From assembly GCA_030248295.1 (NCBI GenBank), contig JASANH010001170.1, positions 62,001 to 126,000 on the forward strand: 64,000 nucleotides of DNA, given 5' to 3'. The stretch's first letter is position 1, and every line of letters begins with the position of its first letter. Positions 45,098 to 57,938 of the stretch are shown here, in pieces. The position numbers were made by a program, and so were the translations under genes. The DNA comes from Mesodorylaimus sp. YZB2_4. Taxonomy: Eukaryota > Nematoda > Enoplea > Dorylaimida > Dorylaimidae. Below the pieces are notes generated by a model. It was not told the DNA's origin, made no database searches, and saw only the letters and a list, made by a program, of their open reading frames with translations.

Positions 45098-46140
45098 AAC
45101 AACTGAGTCATAGTTGACCTTTACTCACAATGTTTATGCCCCCTTACTCTTCTAGGTATCGTGGACTGTTTTTTTAATTACGATGCACCTGCTGATAGAT
45201 AGACCTCGACGTTAAAGAAGTGTCTGAGCTGTGTATTAAATCGTTAATTTAGCTTTTCCGACGCGCGGGGTGCTGATAATAGCAAAAACCTTTTTTCAGC
45301 TGAAAGACGCCTTTCAAAGCGAGAGAGATTTTTGGCTTTGACTGAAACGTTTCGTAGAGGGGTCATTTCAGATGCGCAATCCCGTAGCGATGTCATAGCG
45401 CGAGGAGGTTCATTCCATGAGCTACCTTAATCATGGTCATCCAAGAGCCCTATGACGATAAGCGCTTATTTACGTATGAGCGAGCCATGGCAACAGTTCT
45501 CGTGAGCGCGCAGCAGCTTCTCCGCGATCCATAGATGGTGCGGTATGGCGAAGGCGAAAGTAAATTGAAAAGCGATCTGGACAAGAGACACGAAGTTGGA
45601 TAGGTTGATTGTGATCTCGTGAGCACATTTTCACCTGCTCGTCCTTCTTTATCGTCGGGCTTCGTTGTCCCACGCACCATGGTCCTATGCCATCGGCGAG
45701 TACGCGTTCATATTTGGAATGAGTTGAAGGCGACCGAATGCCAGCCGATGCAAGTCTCACGTTTCTTGGATGAAGGGTAGAAGTTCTCACAAAATGGATC
45801 CGTCACTTGTCAGTAAAGGAGAAATGATGCAGATGCTAGTTAGTTCGTATTGGACGCCTACCGACGCCGTCTCTGTCCGAGTGCGCTCGAGTGTTGAAAG
45901 GAAATGCATTTGGACGAGGAAGCTTCTTACATATGTCACTGACATTTTGGAATTTACTCAAAGTGCTAATATTTTTTTATTCCACATTTTCGAATCGCTA
46001 ATTACTGACACTAGGTCGGCGGCTGGTGATAGTCGCCACCATTTCCGTTACCTCCTGGGGTTCGCGAATAACAAATTATCGCTATCGGCCTTGCGAGTCT
46101 GCTTATGGCTTATAGAAGAAATAGGGTCGGCTCGGCCGCG

Positions 46141-49100
46141 ATGGCCGACCGAGACGACTCGCTTTTTCCGAGTGATCACGCGCGTGTATTGAACGAAGGA
46201 AACAGCAGTGAGAAAAAGCATTTGGTAGATAATGAAATCGTGGGTGCAGGAAACGACATTCGTGAGGATAGACATCGTAGGGTGAGTTATACGGATTTTG
46301 ATGTGGCCGTGTATGCGTCAGCAGTCGCTTCGAAACTTCCGATAGCACCAGCCAACTCCGTCGATCACCCATCACGACCTTCTTCTACCACACCCAATCC
46401 TTTCCTGGTGCATTCGCTTAGCAGACCCAGGAATTCGCTAGTTTCTCTCGCTTATTCCGGACAAAACGTTTTTGGTACATCGACTGACGACTATGATGAT
46501 CGATTGCCTCGAGTGTCTCCCATGTTCTCGGAAGAATATCAACGAATGCCTGTAGCCGCGACCAAGCATCCCCCTTATAAACACTTACACGAGACTTCGA
46601 GCGTCGAGTCGAACGAAACCCCTCCATTGGAGCGCGTAGGACGGGGCTCGCCTGCCAAGGCCTCCCCTCACAAAGCCAATTCATTCGACATCCGTTCCAG
46701 TAATTCCAGCTTAACCATGAGCACTACGGCAACAGACATTCAGAAAAGCGGTCTGCATAGGCCCGCTCCCCACGGCCACCTCAGCCATGGCCATCAACAG
46801 TCGTCCAACGATGACGACATGGACGCCCAGCAGGGGGACCTGACCTACCATCCCAACTCGCCACTCTCGCCCAAGAAGCCTATGATCTTCGAGCGGGGTT
46901 CGAGTGGTGCCGGCAGCGCGAATCTGCTTAGAGTCCCCGATAAGGCAGCTTCTATTGCGACTGCCGCTATCACTGGATCGATGCCGGACCAAGCTAATTC
47001 GAAGATGGCCAGCGTGACCTCGACAAATAATGAAACTCGGGTTCCTGATTTGGAAAAAGGCACTCTCTGCGCCAATGGTGGAGCCATTCCTCGATTAAAT
47101 AATACTTCGGGGAACGAGAAGACGGGTGTTTTTATGAACGACGACAGACGCCAGGTTGATTTCATACTGGTCTATGAACAGAGTAAGATGTGAAGCTTGG
47201 TCGGGAAACCTATGCAAGTTACGAGCTACATACTCGAGATGATTTGGATCGCCCACTGAAGCCTTATAGTTTGACCTTAAGTTGCCCCGCCTGAGAACCC
47301 TTCCAGAGGAAAGTAAATGCGCCTACAGTAATCTCAACTCTTGCCCTCTATTCTAAACTTGACCCAACTGAGCGCGCCATGCCTCGTTTCAGATCAATCG
47401 ACTTCAACTGAACGTCAGCGTCGATATTTCGAGACCAATCTGCAGCAGGAAGGTCTCATACTGGAATCGGACGATGTAGACGCTGATGACTTGAATAATA
47501 AACTCTGTTTTGTGCGAGTGCATGCCCCTTGGAACACTCTGTGCCGATCGGCCGAGATGCTGCACATGAAGATGCCACTTCGGAACACGGAACTGCCCGA
47601 TCTTGAAAATTTGGTCACTATCAGTGCATCGGGTCTTCTCGGCACAATAAGCGAGTACCTATTTTCGACTTGGTGCGATTTCAACGACACTGAGAAGATA
47701 CTGATCGGACAAGGATCGAAGCACGTGACAGCTCAGTTCACGCGCGCCCGCATGGAGAAATTTCTAATTCACGATCCCGACACGTTCTTCACCCCCACGC
47801 AAAGAATTCGCATAGTTTATGAAATTATGCAAAAAGCCAAATGCGATCCGGATAATGGAAAGAAGAGAGGGGTGCAATGGCTGCTCAAAAGCGGGGTCTA
47901 TACTGCGGCTTATCCTATTCATGACGGAGAGGCCGAAACACGTCATTTAAGTACAAACGAGCCAGGAAAATGGAGTCAAAGGCAAATATTGAAACACACC
48001 TGGGCTAATTTTAATCGATTATTCAAAAGGCAACCATTGAATTTAATTAGAGCTTATTTTGGTGAAAAAATTGGATTCTATTTTGCTTGGTTAGGTAAGA
48101 GTTGAAGTTAGCATTCTTAGCAGTCTACAGGTAAAACTAATTTCAGGATTCTATACTCAAATGCTTATATTTCCGAGTATCGTGGGTGTGATATGTTTCC
48201 TGATGGGCGTGTTCTCCTTGTCCTCCAATCCTCTGGTCGTAGAAATGTGCGACGATGGGCATATGGATGAGCGACTGATCAATGTGACCATGTGCCCCGT
48301 GTGTCGCCTCCCGAACTGTCGGCCGTGGGCGTTATCGAAAGGATGCGAAAGTGCTCGGTGGAATTATCGATTTGATAATGAATCACATGTGATCATGGCC
48401 GTATTCACTCTTTTATGGGCAACTGTATTTATGGAACTATGGAAACGAAAAGAAGCCGAACTGGCAGCCGAATGGGATGCCTACGATGCAGAACAGGGTG
48501 ACGAACCGACCAGGCCTGAATATGAAGCGCGGACGAAATCGATACGAATCAGTCCCGTCACGAACGAAGAGGAACCTCACGTGTCTTCTCTTCGACGAGC
48601 GCTATGGTTAGCTGCATCGAGTGCCGGGGTGTTTTTGTTGATCCTATCCGTTGTGCTTGCACTGATCGCTTTGATCGTTGTCCGTATCGCCATCTATGGA
48701 TTGCTGGCTGACTGGGGTGGATTGTGGGAAGATTACAAATTCGAGATCGCCAGTTTGATCATCCACGTGTTCACATTCGTCGTAGTTATGACCTTGGGCA
48801 CCATTTACGAGCCGACTGCCCACAGACTGACTGAATTGGAATGTCCAAGGACCCAAGCCGATTATTTGTCTAGCTATATTTGGAAAGTGTTCATATTTGA
48901 GATCCTCAATAATTTTGTACCTATTCTCTACGCTGCTCTAATTCGAGGTCGTTGCTCGCTTCCCCACACTCAAGACTGGCTGACCGAAATGTGCGATCCG
49001 GGTGGATGTCTGAACGAGGTGGTTCAAGCCATTGCCATATTGTTATTGGCTAGGCTCCTGATCAGTAACGCGGCCGAAGTGGGCGTCCCGTTTTTGAAAA

Positions 49101-51159
49101 GTTTGTTAAAATCGAAAGGACTGGGAAAGATGACAGTGCACCCGGATAATGAGCATGATAACAGCGCGTGGAGAATACCCAGATGGCAACGGGACTTCGC
49201 ATTGAACGAGCCCGAGTTGGATGGAGTGTATGCCGAGTACTTGGTAAGAGGCATTTCTTGGTTGTGGACAACTGGAAGCGCGAGCTTGTCAACACACTGA
49301 TATGGCGCGCCATTCTGCATATGTATAATTGGTCTGTGATCAGGGCTGGCGATGGGTGGGGAGTAGCGGGCGCATTCTCAATCTTCTCCTCTTCCTTATG
49401 ATGCACCGAGATTCAGGGGCCCTCTGTAACCCCCCGCCTGGTAGGCCATGGCGAGTGGGAGAGAGTAATCGATACTCTCCCCTGGCTGGGAAACGTCAAC
49501 CCCTCGGGTTGATGTTTCAGCCGTAGGTATTGTCGCAAGACTTGCCTGCTCCAGTCGGAGTGTTTATCCCCCCGACTTCGGTCGGCCGCCTTCCTCCCAC
49601 GCCTGCCAGGCCTGGTTACATTGGCGTCACGGACCTTGGGGCCATCCATAGTGGTGTAAGTCCCCGTCGAACCGCTGGGTGCGCCCATGTTCGTCGCGGT
49701 CTGGGGCGTTTAGACCAACACTGGAATGGCCAGCCTAGCCAGCTGGTCCCAGTACCGTCTGCACTGCGGAGGCAGTGTGAGGTCGGCCCTTTTGAGGGGG
49801 GAGGTCTTCCTTCCGGGAAGAGCGACGGGGTCGTCGCTTCTTCTGTCGATGGGAGGAATGTAACCCCCCCCCCCCCCCCCTGGTAGGCCATGGTGAGTGG
49901 GAGAGAGTAATCGATACTCCCCTGGCTGGCAAACGTCAACCCCTCGGGTTGATGTTTCAGCCTTAGGTACAGTCGCAAGACTATCCTGCTCCAGTCGGAG
50001 TTTTTGTCCCGCCGACTTCGGTCGGCCGCCTCCCTCCTACGCCTGCCAGGCCTGGTTACACCTCTCACAGTCCGCATCTCGATTTCAGGAGATGATGGTC
50101 CAATTCGGTTACGTGACCTTGTTCGTTGCAGTTTTTCCACTGGCACCCCTCATTTGTTTGCTCAATAATATCGGTAAGTCATTGTGTCTTCAAGCCCATT
50201 TGTTTACTACTTGCATATTTTTAGTGGAAATCCGCATCGATGCTACCAACTTTGTCACTTCTTTCCGACGCCCCCTGCCAACCCGTGTTTCGGGTATACG
50301 CATATGGAGACGGTGTTTAAACATAATTATCAAACTATCGGTCCTTTGTAATGGCGCATTTCTAGCATTTACCAGCGAATTCATACCCACATTGGTGTAC
50401 CGATACTCAGAATCGAGTGATTATACGACCAATGGCTACATGTGGTGGACCATGGCGAGGATGAATACTAGCGACTGGTCAGATTATCACAATTTTGACG
50501 ACAGCGAATTCTGCTACTACCGTGATTTTCGTGACGACTCCAACGAAAGAAAACTGATTTGGTGGCAGATTATGGTTGCTCGATTGGCTTTCTTTGTCGT
50601 ATTTGTCATTACATTTTACTTCATTCAATGGCTTTGCGATTTCCTCGTTCCAGACGTACCTACCCACGTGAAATTGAAAGTTGATCGAGCAAATTTCTTA
50701 GCTAGGCAAGCTCTCTATGGTCAAGAAACGAGTGGAAGGAACAGTGCTGGTTCGGGTGCTCGTCAAAAAGGGCATTCAGCCTTCCCTCGTTCTGCAACGA
50801 ATAATCGAAGAGCAACTGACTGGACACTTGAGACCACTCTAGCTAACCCCGATCATGATCGGCCATCAGCGAATGGTCCAATGCCCAAAACCAAAACTGT
50901 TGCCCAAGCTTCCGAGTCCCATGCCAATGGTTTCTTGGCTAATGGTAACGGGCATGTGATCAAAAATATTGAAGAAGACGGCGAGTTGGAAGAAAGTCAA
51001 CAGGATGACCGTTGGCAGTGTGCCAGTGGACAGAACCCCAATCTGCATCCTAATCAACTACCGACGTCTCCATTGCATCAAAAATCTATGCGTCGCGTGC
51101 ACGGTGCCAGCAATTTTTCTCGTCTCAAGCGTGATCAAACCGAAACCAGCAACGTTTAG
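46141..51159 (+). CDS. Anoctamin (TMEM16) family membrane protein
   Basis: Exons 46141-47182, 47393-48094, 48147-49243, 50089-50173 and 50225-51159 give about 1286 aa, longer than usual (900-1000). Anoctamins are Ca2+-activated chloride channels or lipid scramblases. A Ser/Pro/His-rich, probably disordered N-terminus of about 340 residues precedes VDFILVYE and the anoctamin dimerisation region (RRYFETNLQQEGLILES). The channel domain includes LIRAYFGEKIGFYFAWLGFY, DPGGCLNEVVQ and MMVQFGYVTLFVAVFPLAPL. It ends with LLNNIVEIRIDATNFVTSFR, where the E and D match Ca2+ ligands of the eighth helix in TMEM16A. The C-terminal ~170 residues are polar. An upstream in-frame ATG at 46105 is possible; 46141 has better context (GCGATGG). 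The 845-bp third intron carries two MITEs. Confidence 0.92.
49426..49619 (+). mobile_element. GTAACC-ended MITE, subfamily B, copy 1 in anoctamin intron
   Basis: Runs from GTAACCCCCCGCCTGGTAGG to GCCTGCCAGGCCTGGTTAC, inverted at the ends. Interior marks are GAGAGTAATCGATACTCTCC, CAACCCCTCGGGTTGATGTT and GACTTCGGTCGGCCGCC. Copy 2 is nearly identical and in the same orientation. Confidence 0.75.
49860..50059 (+). mobile_element. GTAACC-ended MITE, subfamily B, copy 2
   Basis: Same as copy 1, roughly 90 % identical, with the 5' C run expanded to about 18 C. The ~240 bp between the copies is unique in this window. It ends 30 bp before the next anoctamin exon. Confidence 0.75.
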
Positions 51160-53037
51160 GTAGTGTAAATAGAAATTTTTGAACTTTTCTAGGCTCCTCT
51201 GGTTTCTATAAGTGCTCAATTAAACCAAGCTCTTTTTTACTTTTCTCATGACATTTTTCTTGTCCTTTTTTCGAACTTTCAATTTTTCATCAGCCTTTCG
51301 TCTCACTTTTTGTGTAAGGCGTAGCAGGTGAGTAGGTGTCACACACTAATTGACAAACACAAGAAATAGCCTAGCAACAAAAACGACGCCCTTATTCAAT
51401 GACGAAAGAGACCCCTTTTCCGTCGTATATCTACACGGGCACACATCGATGAGCAGTACAGAAGGGGTATCCTCTCACTTGTCAGCGTGTGTATGCATCT
51501 ACTTTTGATTAGGCTCGTTCAATTTCATTTCTTTCCATCAATTTCTTAAGTGAAGGCACAAAAAGCTCATAAAAGCGGGTATATACGTTGTTATTGACTT
51601 TCTTGACATTTTCAAGACAGGTGAACGGGAATGGGTGACAAGAGAAAATGGCTTGTTCTTGAGCAAGGGCCGTTTTTCTTTGATGCAAATTGATTTTATT
51701 TACAAAGGCTAGCAGAGTTTGTGATTGTGAGCTCATATAGTTATTTGACAGAAATTCGTTCTCCAGTATCACAAATTTTGTGGCCTACTGTACATTTATT
51801 ATTTTTTGTCCTGTTTTGTAACGAGGGCGCCAGTTTTTTGAGTGTGTCCTAGTATCACGTGATGCATATTTTCTTTGACGAAGTATGGTATGTTCGGGGA
51901 GCTTGTGAATGCGCGGGTGACAAGGGCTTCATAAGCTTATGAACGTGCTTTTGAAATACAGTGCATATTTGGAAACGGGCATCTGTGTGGCCGAATCGGC
52001 AAGAGTGTATTTCAAACTGTAGAATGCCATGTACTTGCTTACGATCACACTTGTGTTTTCTTTTGCTCGAATGCTTATTCTTTGGCGCGTCACACCTGAC
52101 AACTTTCCCTCGTGAGACAAGTCCAGTACATGACAATATGCCACCCGATCGTCAAATATTGAGAAATCATACAGTAGGTTCTTTTCCTCGAGTGACGGGT
52201 GGACTCGACTCGGTCACTCGCCAGGCGCATAATCATATCATAATCTTATTATCGACTTTGTGCGTACCCGCTGGTGCATTTCGTCTAATCACGCGATCTT
52301 CTGTCCGTTGTCAAGCTAATATTTTTACAGATGAAAATCCAGTGTCTGTAGACAGAATGGACCGCTGATTATGGAACGGGGACTTATTTAAAGCAGGTGG
52401 GGTATGTCGGCACGAGAGGTATTGTTCCTACATGAGGGTCTCCTTTATGCGAATGCTATGCTATGCGAATGCTGTCAAGCCAGAGTCTTCACAAATAGAA
52501 GCTTGAGACTTGGTGGACAGAAGACTGCTGATTACTGGTATTGGTGACCGGTGCAGTGTGTGTCGGTGCAAAGGGTGTCATATGAGGGTCTCCTGTAGAG
52601 GCTCAACTGGCAATCGATCCTCTGCAGAGCCGCCAGCTGTCCTGGGTTTTTGCCCCCGTAACTCTCTCCAGTACTACGGACCCAGACGTAGATAACACTC
52701 CGAGCTATTGCTATGGAACATCTTGCCAAAAATAACAAAAGAAACAGCATCTAACTGTAAATGTGGTCATGGTAGCCAAGTCAGTTCCAACATGTCTCAC
52801 AAGTCTTATCGATCAGGTTTCGCAACTATAAGCTGGCGTTTTAAGACAATGGCACCTAGCAACAGGGGACTTGGTATCCGAAGAAAGCCAAGTCAGCCGA
52901 TCACAAAGACTTGTCAACTTTGAGCTCGTGAAGAGGGTAGAAGCTGGGGAAGAAGGGCACTGGTAGAGTTTGGAAGGCGGTCACTGTTTCGGGAATTATT
53001 GCACATTCTAAAAAAATATTTTAAGCAATCTATTACC
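51160..53037. other. Intergenic between anoctamin and DEG/ENaC
   Basis: ATTAAA near 51219 may be the anoctamin poly-A signal. No gene is supported and no clear repeat copy was seen. First exons of the channel gene upstream of 53038 cannot be excluded. Confidence 0.4.
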
Positions 53038-56000
53038 ATGCGCCAATTTAAGAAAACGCTTAACGATTTTGCCTTGTGGACTGGGGCGGCTGGTAAGATC
53101 CTAATATATTCATCCATTTTGGTGTTAGCATCTACCGTTTTTAGTATGCCCTCGTAACTTTATCTTTCGTAGTCTGTCCCATCTGAACCTTATCACGATA
53201 CTTTCGGTCACATTACTATCCTGCTCATCTTATCTCACGATCAGTCGTTCCTATTGTAATACGACTGGGTCCGTACTACTGAAGGGAGTGACCGGCGGAG
53301 CTTTTGCACCTCGCCAAAAACCCAGGGCCGCCAACCGAGTCTTTCGACCTAGTCCATGGCTGAAACACCACCCTGATGGGTGACGCTCCAAGCTGCTGGT
53401 TCCGTGCAGAGTAGCGATTGCCAGTCGAGCATCAATATCAGCGTCACAGATCTTTGTTTATCCCCGCCCTGCTCTTATCACCACTTCATCACGCTCTTTT
53501 GCCTCCCATGTTCCCGATGGACCGTTTCATTTACAGGCATGCCCAACATGGGACGCGCCAAGAGCATCACCATGCGCCTATTCTGGTTTCTAATTTTCGC
53601 TGTTTGCTTTGCATTGTGTTCGTATCAAACTTGGATGCAAATTGACAAATATATGTCATATCCATTCAATGTTCTGACCGAGGTAAGAGAGCCCTGAATC
53701 AAGCAAGAGAGGCAAAATATTGCTTTCTACTTTCAGCTACAATTTGAAGCTGTGCCTTTTCCCGCCGTTACTGTATGCCATATGAATCCATTCAAGAAAA
53801 CGACCATTTTGGCCAGTGCAAATCTGACAGCTTTATTGAACGGTTTTGAAAAGGCTGTTAAGGACCAGCTGACGCCGGAAGAGGATCGATGGAATTTTCT
53901 GGTATGCTGTTTCCTGTTGCGTTCAAGACACGGAAAACTCGATTGTTTTACAGAAAGGGAATCAGACTTACATGGCCAAGCAGACAACAGCAAGAAACAG
54001 TATGATGTTCGATGTGGCAGCCATGTCACCGTTGGAAAAAAAGAGGATCAGCTATTCGGAGAATGAATTTATCAGCAGTTGTACATTCAATCTAAAACCG
54101 TGTGTGGGTGAGATGAAAGTGGAGTTCCATCCCAGCTATGGAAACTGTTTTACATTTAATCCTGACCTGGCTCTACAAACTACGCGCACTGGTCCTTCTT
54201 ACGGGTTGAGGCTTATAGTGGTTACAGATACGACGGACTATTTGCCTTTTACTGAATCGGCTGGGGTCAAGGTTGTTGGTAAGGTCACACTAACACCTCC
54301 TCGAAAAGAAGGGCATACCTGATCGAATTTCAGTCACTGGGAAAGGCGAACGTGTGTTTCCAGACTCGTCAGGTTGTACGGCAGGGACTGGATTCGCCAC
54401 TTCATTTACCATACAATATGTAAGTGTCATCTAGACCATTTTATAGTGATGCAGGAACTAGTTACATTCCGTTTTGCAGCTGGAATCCGAGCGTCTTGGC
54501 CCGCCTTATAGTAAATGTACACATCAATCAGGAAATTACTCAGCTGAGGTAAACTTAAATTTCCATCTGCCTACTGATGCAAGAGGCGCTTTAGCGTGCC
54601 CACATGCTGAAAGACCTGTTTCATTGGTATCTTGTCTCTACAACCCACAACCCTTTCTAGCAATGCACTCGCGAATGCATGCAAGAATACGTGTATAGAA
54701 AATGCCGTTGCTCGGCACCGTCATTTGATGCAGTTCCTGGAACAAAATATTGTGCTCTAAAAAGTTGTAAGCATTTACAAGATTAATTAGATGTCATTAC
54801 CATGTGCACTCGCATGTGTGCTGACCGTTTATAGTGGATTGTATAAATCGTGCACTTGCCGAATTTCGAAATCCGAAAGATGGAACCCATTCAAGAGCTA
54901 GTGATTGTGGGTGCGAACACCCGTGCAAGTGAGCGCCTGATGCAGCTCCTCTAACTATATGCATTAGATCTAGCAGACCTTTGTTTCTCAGGGAAACGAC
55001 CTATAAATTGATGTCCTCGACTGCTACATGGCCATCGAAGGCTCACGCTGCGGTAAGCTGAAATACGCGTATGTGCCCTGGCGGTGACGGAGCTAGCTTT
55101 GGGTGCTTCCATGACTTCTGCAGTTACAATGCTTGATTCCCTCGGATTCCCAAGAGATGGAGTATTTAAAACTGACATACAACTCTTGCAGGACTTGAAC
55201 TGCCCTGATAAATCACCGAGAGCATGCAGGGAATGGTACAAAAAGAATGGCCTATTAGTAGAGGTCTACTACGAAAGATTGAATTATCAATCAATAAAAG
55301 AGTCCGAAACTTATACGGTAAGCAATCTGTCATTTGGGATCAGGAGTGACAATAAAGAAAGGTAAAATAATGAGAGCCTGTTAGCGGATGGGAGGGTAGA
55401 TGCTTGAAATACACATGGCAATGTCAGATAGTGAATGCGAGCTGTGAGTGAATATAATAGTTGATTTATGGGGTCAATGAGTAATCGCGGATCATCAAGT
55501 AACAAGCTGGAATCTAGGTCATGAGGAAGTAATTGAGTATCGAGTGCATCTATAATCATACAAGTCTACTCGTAAACATCATTCTTTTACAGTTCACAAG
55601 TTTGATATCTGATTTTGGCGGCAACTTGGGTTTGTGGATCGGGTTTAGGTAACCAATGTTTGGGAGCTGTTGAGGTCATTATATTGAAGATACTCATTTT
55701 AGCGCCATTACATGCGTGGAATTTATATTTTTGCCCGTTATGCTTTTCTCTAATTGCCTCAAGAGAAAGAAATTCGATGAGACATTAAAATCGTTAGGGG
55801 CCGTCGAAGCAGACTATTCGGACGAAGTATGCTTATATCAGACAAGGGCGAAACGAGTTTAACTACCCAACATTGTCATTTCTTATTTGCAGCGTGATAA
55901 CGAATTTGATAAAGTGGGTGGTGATCACGATCCGCCTCCCCCCTACAGCGGCCAGCCGTTCGAGCTCCGCAAAGCTGCTGACGTCGGTATCGTGACACAT

Positions 56001-56123
56001 GGAGAGAAGACGAATGTGTTCATTTGGAGAAAGGCAGAGAAAGATGACGAAGAGAAACCAAAAAAGGGAGAGTATAAAGTGATACAGACGTTGGTCAATG
56101 AACGACCCCCTTTGCTACGTTGA
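53038..56123 (+). CDS. DEG/ENaC (degenerin/ASIC-type) sodium channel subunit
   Basis: Thirteen exons, all in phase, give about 547 aa: 53038-53092, 53537-53682, 53737-53901, 53954-54278, 54334-54419, 54480-54548, 54661-54766, 54835-54928, 54992-55052, 55192-55317, 55593-55648, 55703-55826, 55893-56123. N-terminus MRQFKKTLNDFALWTGAAG, then TM1 (RLFWFLIFAVCFALCSYQTW), LQFEAVPFPAVTVCHMNPFK, and the Cys-rich ectodomain (CTFNLKPC, GNCFTFNP, GPSYGLRLIV, CTRECMQEYVYRKCRC, SDCGCEHPCKETTY). Then VEVYYERLNYQSI, SDFGGNLGLWIG and TM2. A 54-nt intron (55649-55702) falls inside TM2; after splicing the selectivity motif reads GFS (G-x-S). The cytosolic tail contains PPPPY. The sequence is closest in feel to nematode-type degenerins. 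Further 5' exons are possible because the N-terminus is short. Confidence 0.92.
55341..55558 (+). repeat. Intronic repeat, copy 1 (DEG/ENaC intron 10)
   Basis: Shares GAGAGCCTGTTAGCGGATGG, GAAATACACATGGCAA and AGCTGGAATCTAGGTCATGA with 56989-57198 over about 210 bp. It begins about 23 bp inside the intron and ends about 35 bp before the acceptor. Confidence 0.7.
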
Positions 56124-56988
56124 TGTGATGCTGACATTAAGATTGCAGGGTTGGGTGGCGCACAGGAAGAGTCCTATTATACTGTGCGAAGGAAGAGTCT
56201 CCATCCTATTATTGTAAGAATGGTGATACTCGTAGTGTTGAGTTGTTCAGTAAAATGTAGACTAGGCAGACCAGACCCCACTTGCATTAGGTCCGCATCT
56301 CCCTTTGTACTCCTTATTTTGAATCCATGCATACCGTTTACTCCAACAAGCAAGAATCTGTCTCTCTGTTCACACTTCAAGAAGACATCACTTCTTCCTT
56401 GGGCGCCCATCTCCACCGCCCGTCCTTACTATCAGGAAAGTACCAAGGTTTGGTCTTCGCTGCAACCACCAGCGATCGAAGAGGAAACCAGAGTGCACGA
56501 TTGGGGGACTGTTTCGAACGCCCTGTTCTTGATTGTTGTTCGCTTGGTCTAAAATAGAAGGCTTGCAAAAATCGTGAAAAAACAACCGAAAAAGCTCTCA
56601 CTTCCGATTTAGGGTATAACAATCATGCAATACGGATAAGAGTAGAAGAGAGAAGAAAATGTAATGAAAACCGTTCATTTTGTTCATGAAAAGCCTGCAG
56701 CAAAGAACGTCCTACCCGAAGCCAATATTCATAGGAGAATGTTCGCTCAGGCAAGGGGCGCATTCACCGATTAAATCTGTCACTGCTTTTTCAATCTAAT
56801 ACTAATCACGAACCTTGTACGGCCGCACAGACAAGGAGGAAACACCGGAAATTCAATCCGTTCCTTTCAACCAGACGGCCAGCTTACGTTAGTCGGACTA
56901 AAATATTCTCACGAGCAACGAATAGTTGGAAAAGGTGTTGGGAAAAAGAAAAATCTATTCAGCTATTTGAACGATTCTCGTAAATGTT

Positions 56989-57198
56989 CAGAGTGACAAT
57001 CAAGAAAGGCAGAATGGTGAGAGCCTGTTAGCGGATGGGAGGGAAGATGGTTGAAATACACATGGCAACGTCAGCAGCGAATGTGAGCTGATTATGAGGA
57101 TACCCGATTTATAGGGTCTCAGCAATCGTGGGCCAACAAGTAACTAGCTGGAATCTAGGTCATGAGGAAATAATTCAGTATCGAGCGCATCTATAATT
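56989..57198 (+). repeat. Copy 2 of the DEG/ENaC intron-10 repeat
   Basis: Same orientation as copy 1 and 1.65 kb downstream. Alignment by eye shows about 85 % identity through AGCTGGAATCTAGGTCATGA and CGAGCGCATCTATAAT. Confidence 0.7.
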
Positions 57199-57564
57199 CA
57201 TTCCGACTCCTTACGCACTCCTTCGATTAAGCACTGTTTTTACGTCATCAACTCGGATTAGCTAGAGAATCAATAAAATGCGACAAGGAGAAAGCAATAG
57301 AGATTGTATGGAGAGGTCACTCTAAGCGCAAAGAATTGGCCCAACCAATGGCTGGTAAATCAGAACGGGCACAAACATGGAAGTGCCTACGACGACACAA
57401 CAAATTTTCCAGTAAAAAGGTGCCCAATCTCATGCTGGAGAAACAATAATAATTTTTGGCCAAAATGCTTTCATCGCCAGGCTTAGACTCGCCATCGGAT
57501 TCAAAATGTACTGTAAGAACAGAAGGGTCTCACAGGACCTTGCTCCCCCAGTACCCTAAAAAAA

Positions 57565-57625
57565 TTTGTCGGTTGGGCCCCGGTTCCACGAGACTTCCAA
57601 CCCGTTTTGTCTATAGCCGGTCAGC
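57565..57625 (-). repeat. SINE 3' fragment
   Basis: ACGAGACTTCCAACCCGTTT followed by TGTCTATAGCCGGTCAGCA matches the same segment at 13590-13612 plus 14945-14965 and at 855-893. Confidence 0.5.
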
Positions 57626-57938
57626 AATTTTTCCGCCGTAATTTTGGGAGTAACGAGAGTAGAACATGGGTGCCCAAGTGTGTTGGAAATTACAACCCAC
57701 TTTTCGGATGCATTCGAAACAAATTTAGGTCAGATAACTTTGATAGTAAGTTCTTGGCTGATGTTTTATCTGGGTTGTTGTAAAAATGATAAATTAGTTC
57801 TGCGTTGCGCTCACAAATCTGAAGAACCCGTTTGCTTTACACTACAAGGAGCGGGATGCTACCAGTATTGCGTCCACCTACGGTCGAGAGCGGTCGTCGA
57901 TAGCGTGTCGTGTCGTGTCGACATCTCAAAGCGCGGCC

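Larger units (their letters stand above)
41304..46140. other. Gene-free 4.8 kb rich in mobile elements
   Basis: Holds a degenerate MITE trace near 41375-41460, a SINE split by a hAT-like element (41598-43640), and about 2.4 kb (43770-46140) without a recognised gene or family apart from the small tandem repeat and hairpin at 45005-45097. Confidence 0.5.
56124..57938. other. Intergenic between DEG/ENaC and the PLAT gene
   Basis: Contains the second copy of the intronic repeat (56989-57198) and a short minus-strand SINE fragment (about 57565-57625). ORFs at 56151-56622 have no splice or domain support. Otherwise nothing recognised. Confidence 0.45.

Noticed and set aside
49497-49886. ORFs across the anoctamin intron
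   Set aside because: They read through the two MITE copies and change frame freely between them, so they are shadows of repeat DNA.
55600-55702. Frameshift in the DEG/ENaC pore helix
   Set aside because: A consensus 54-nt intron restores a normal second membrane helix with the GFS motif.
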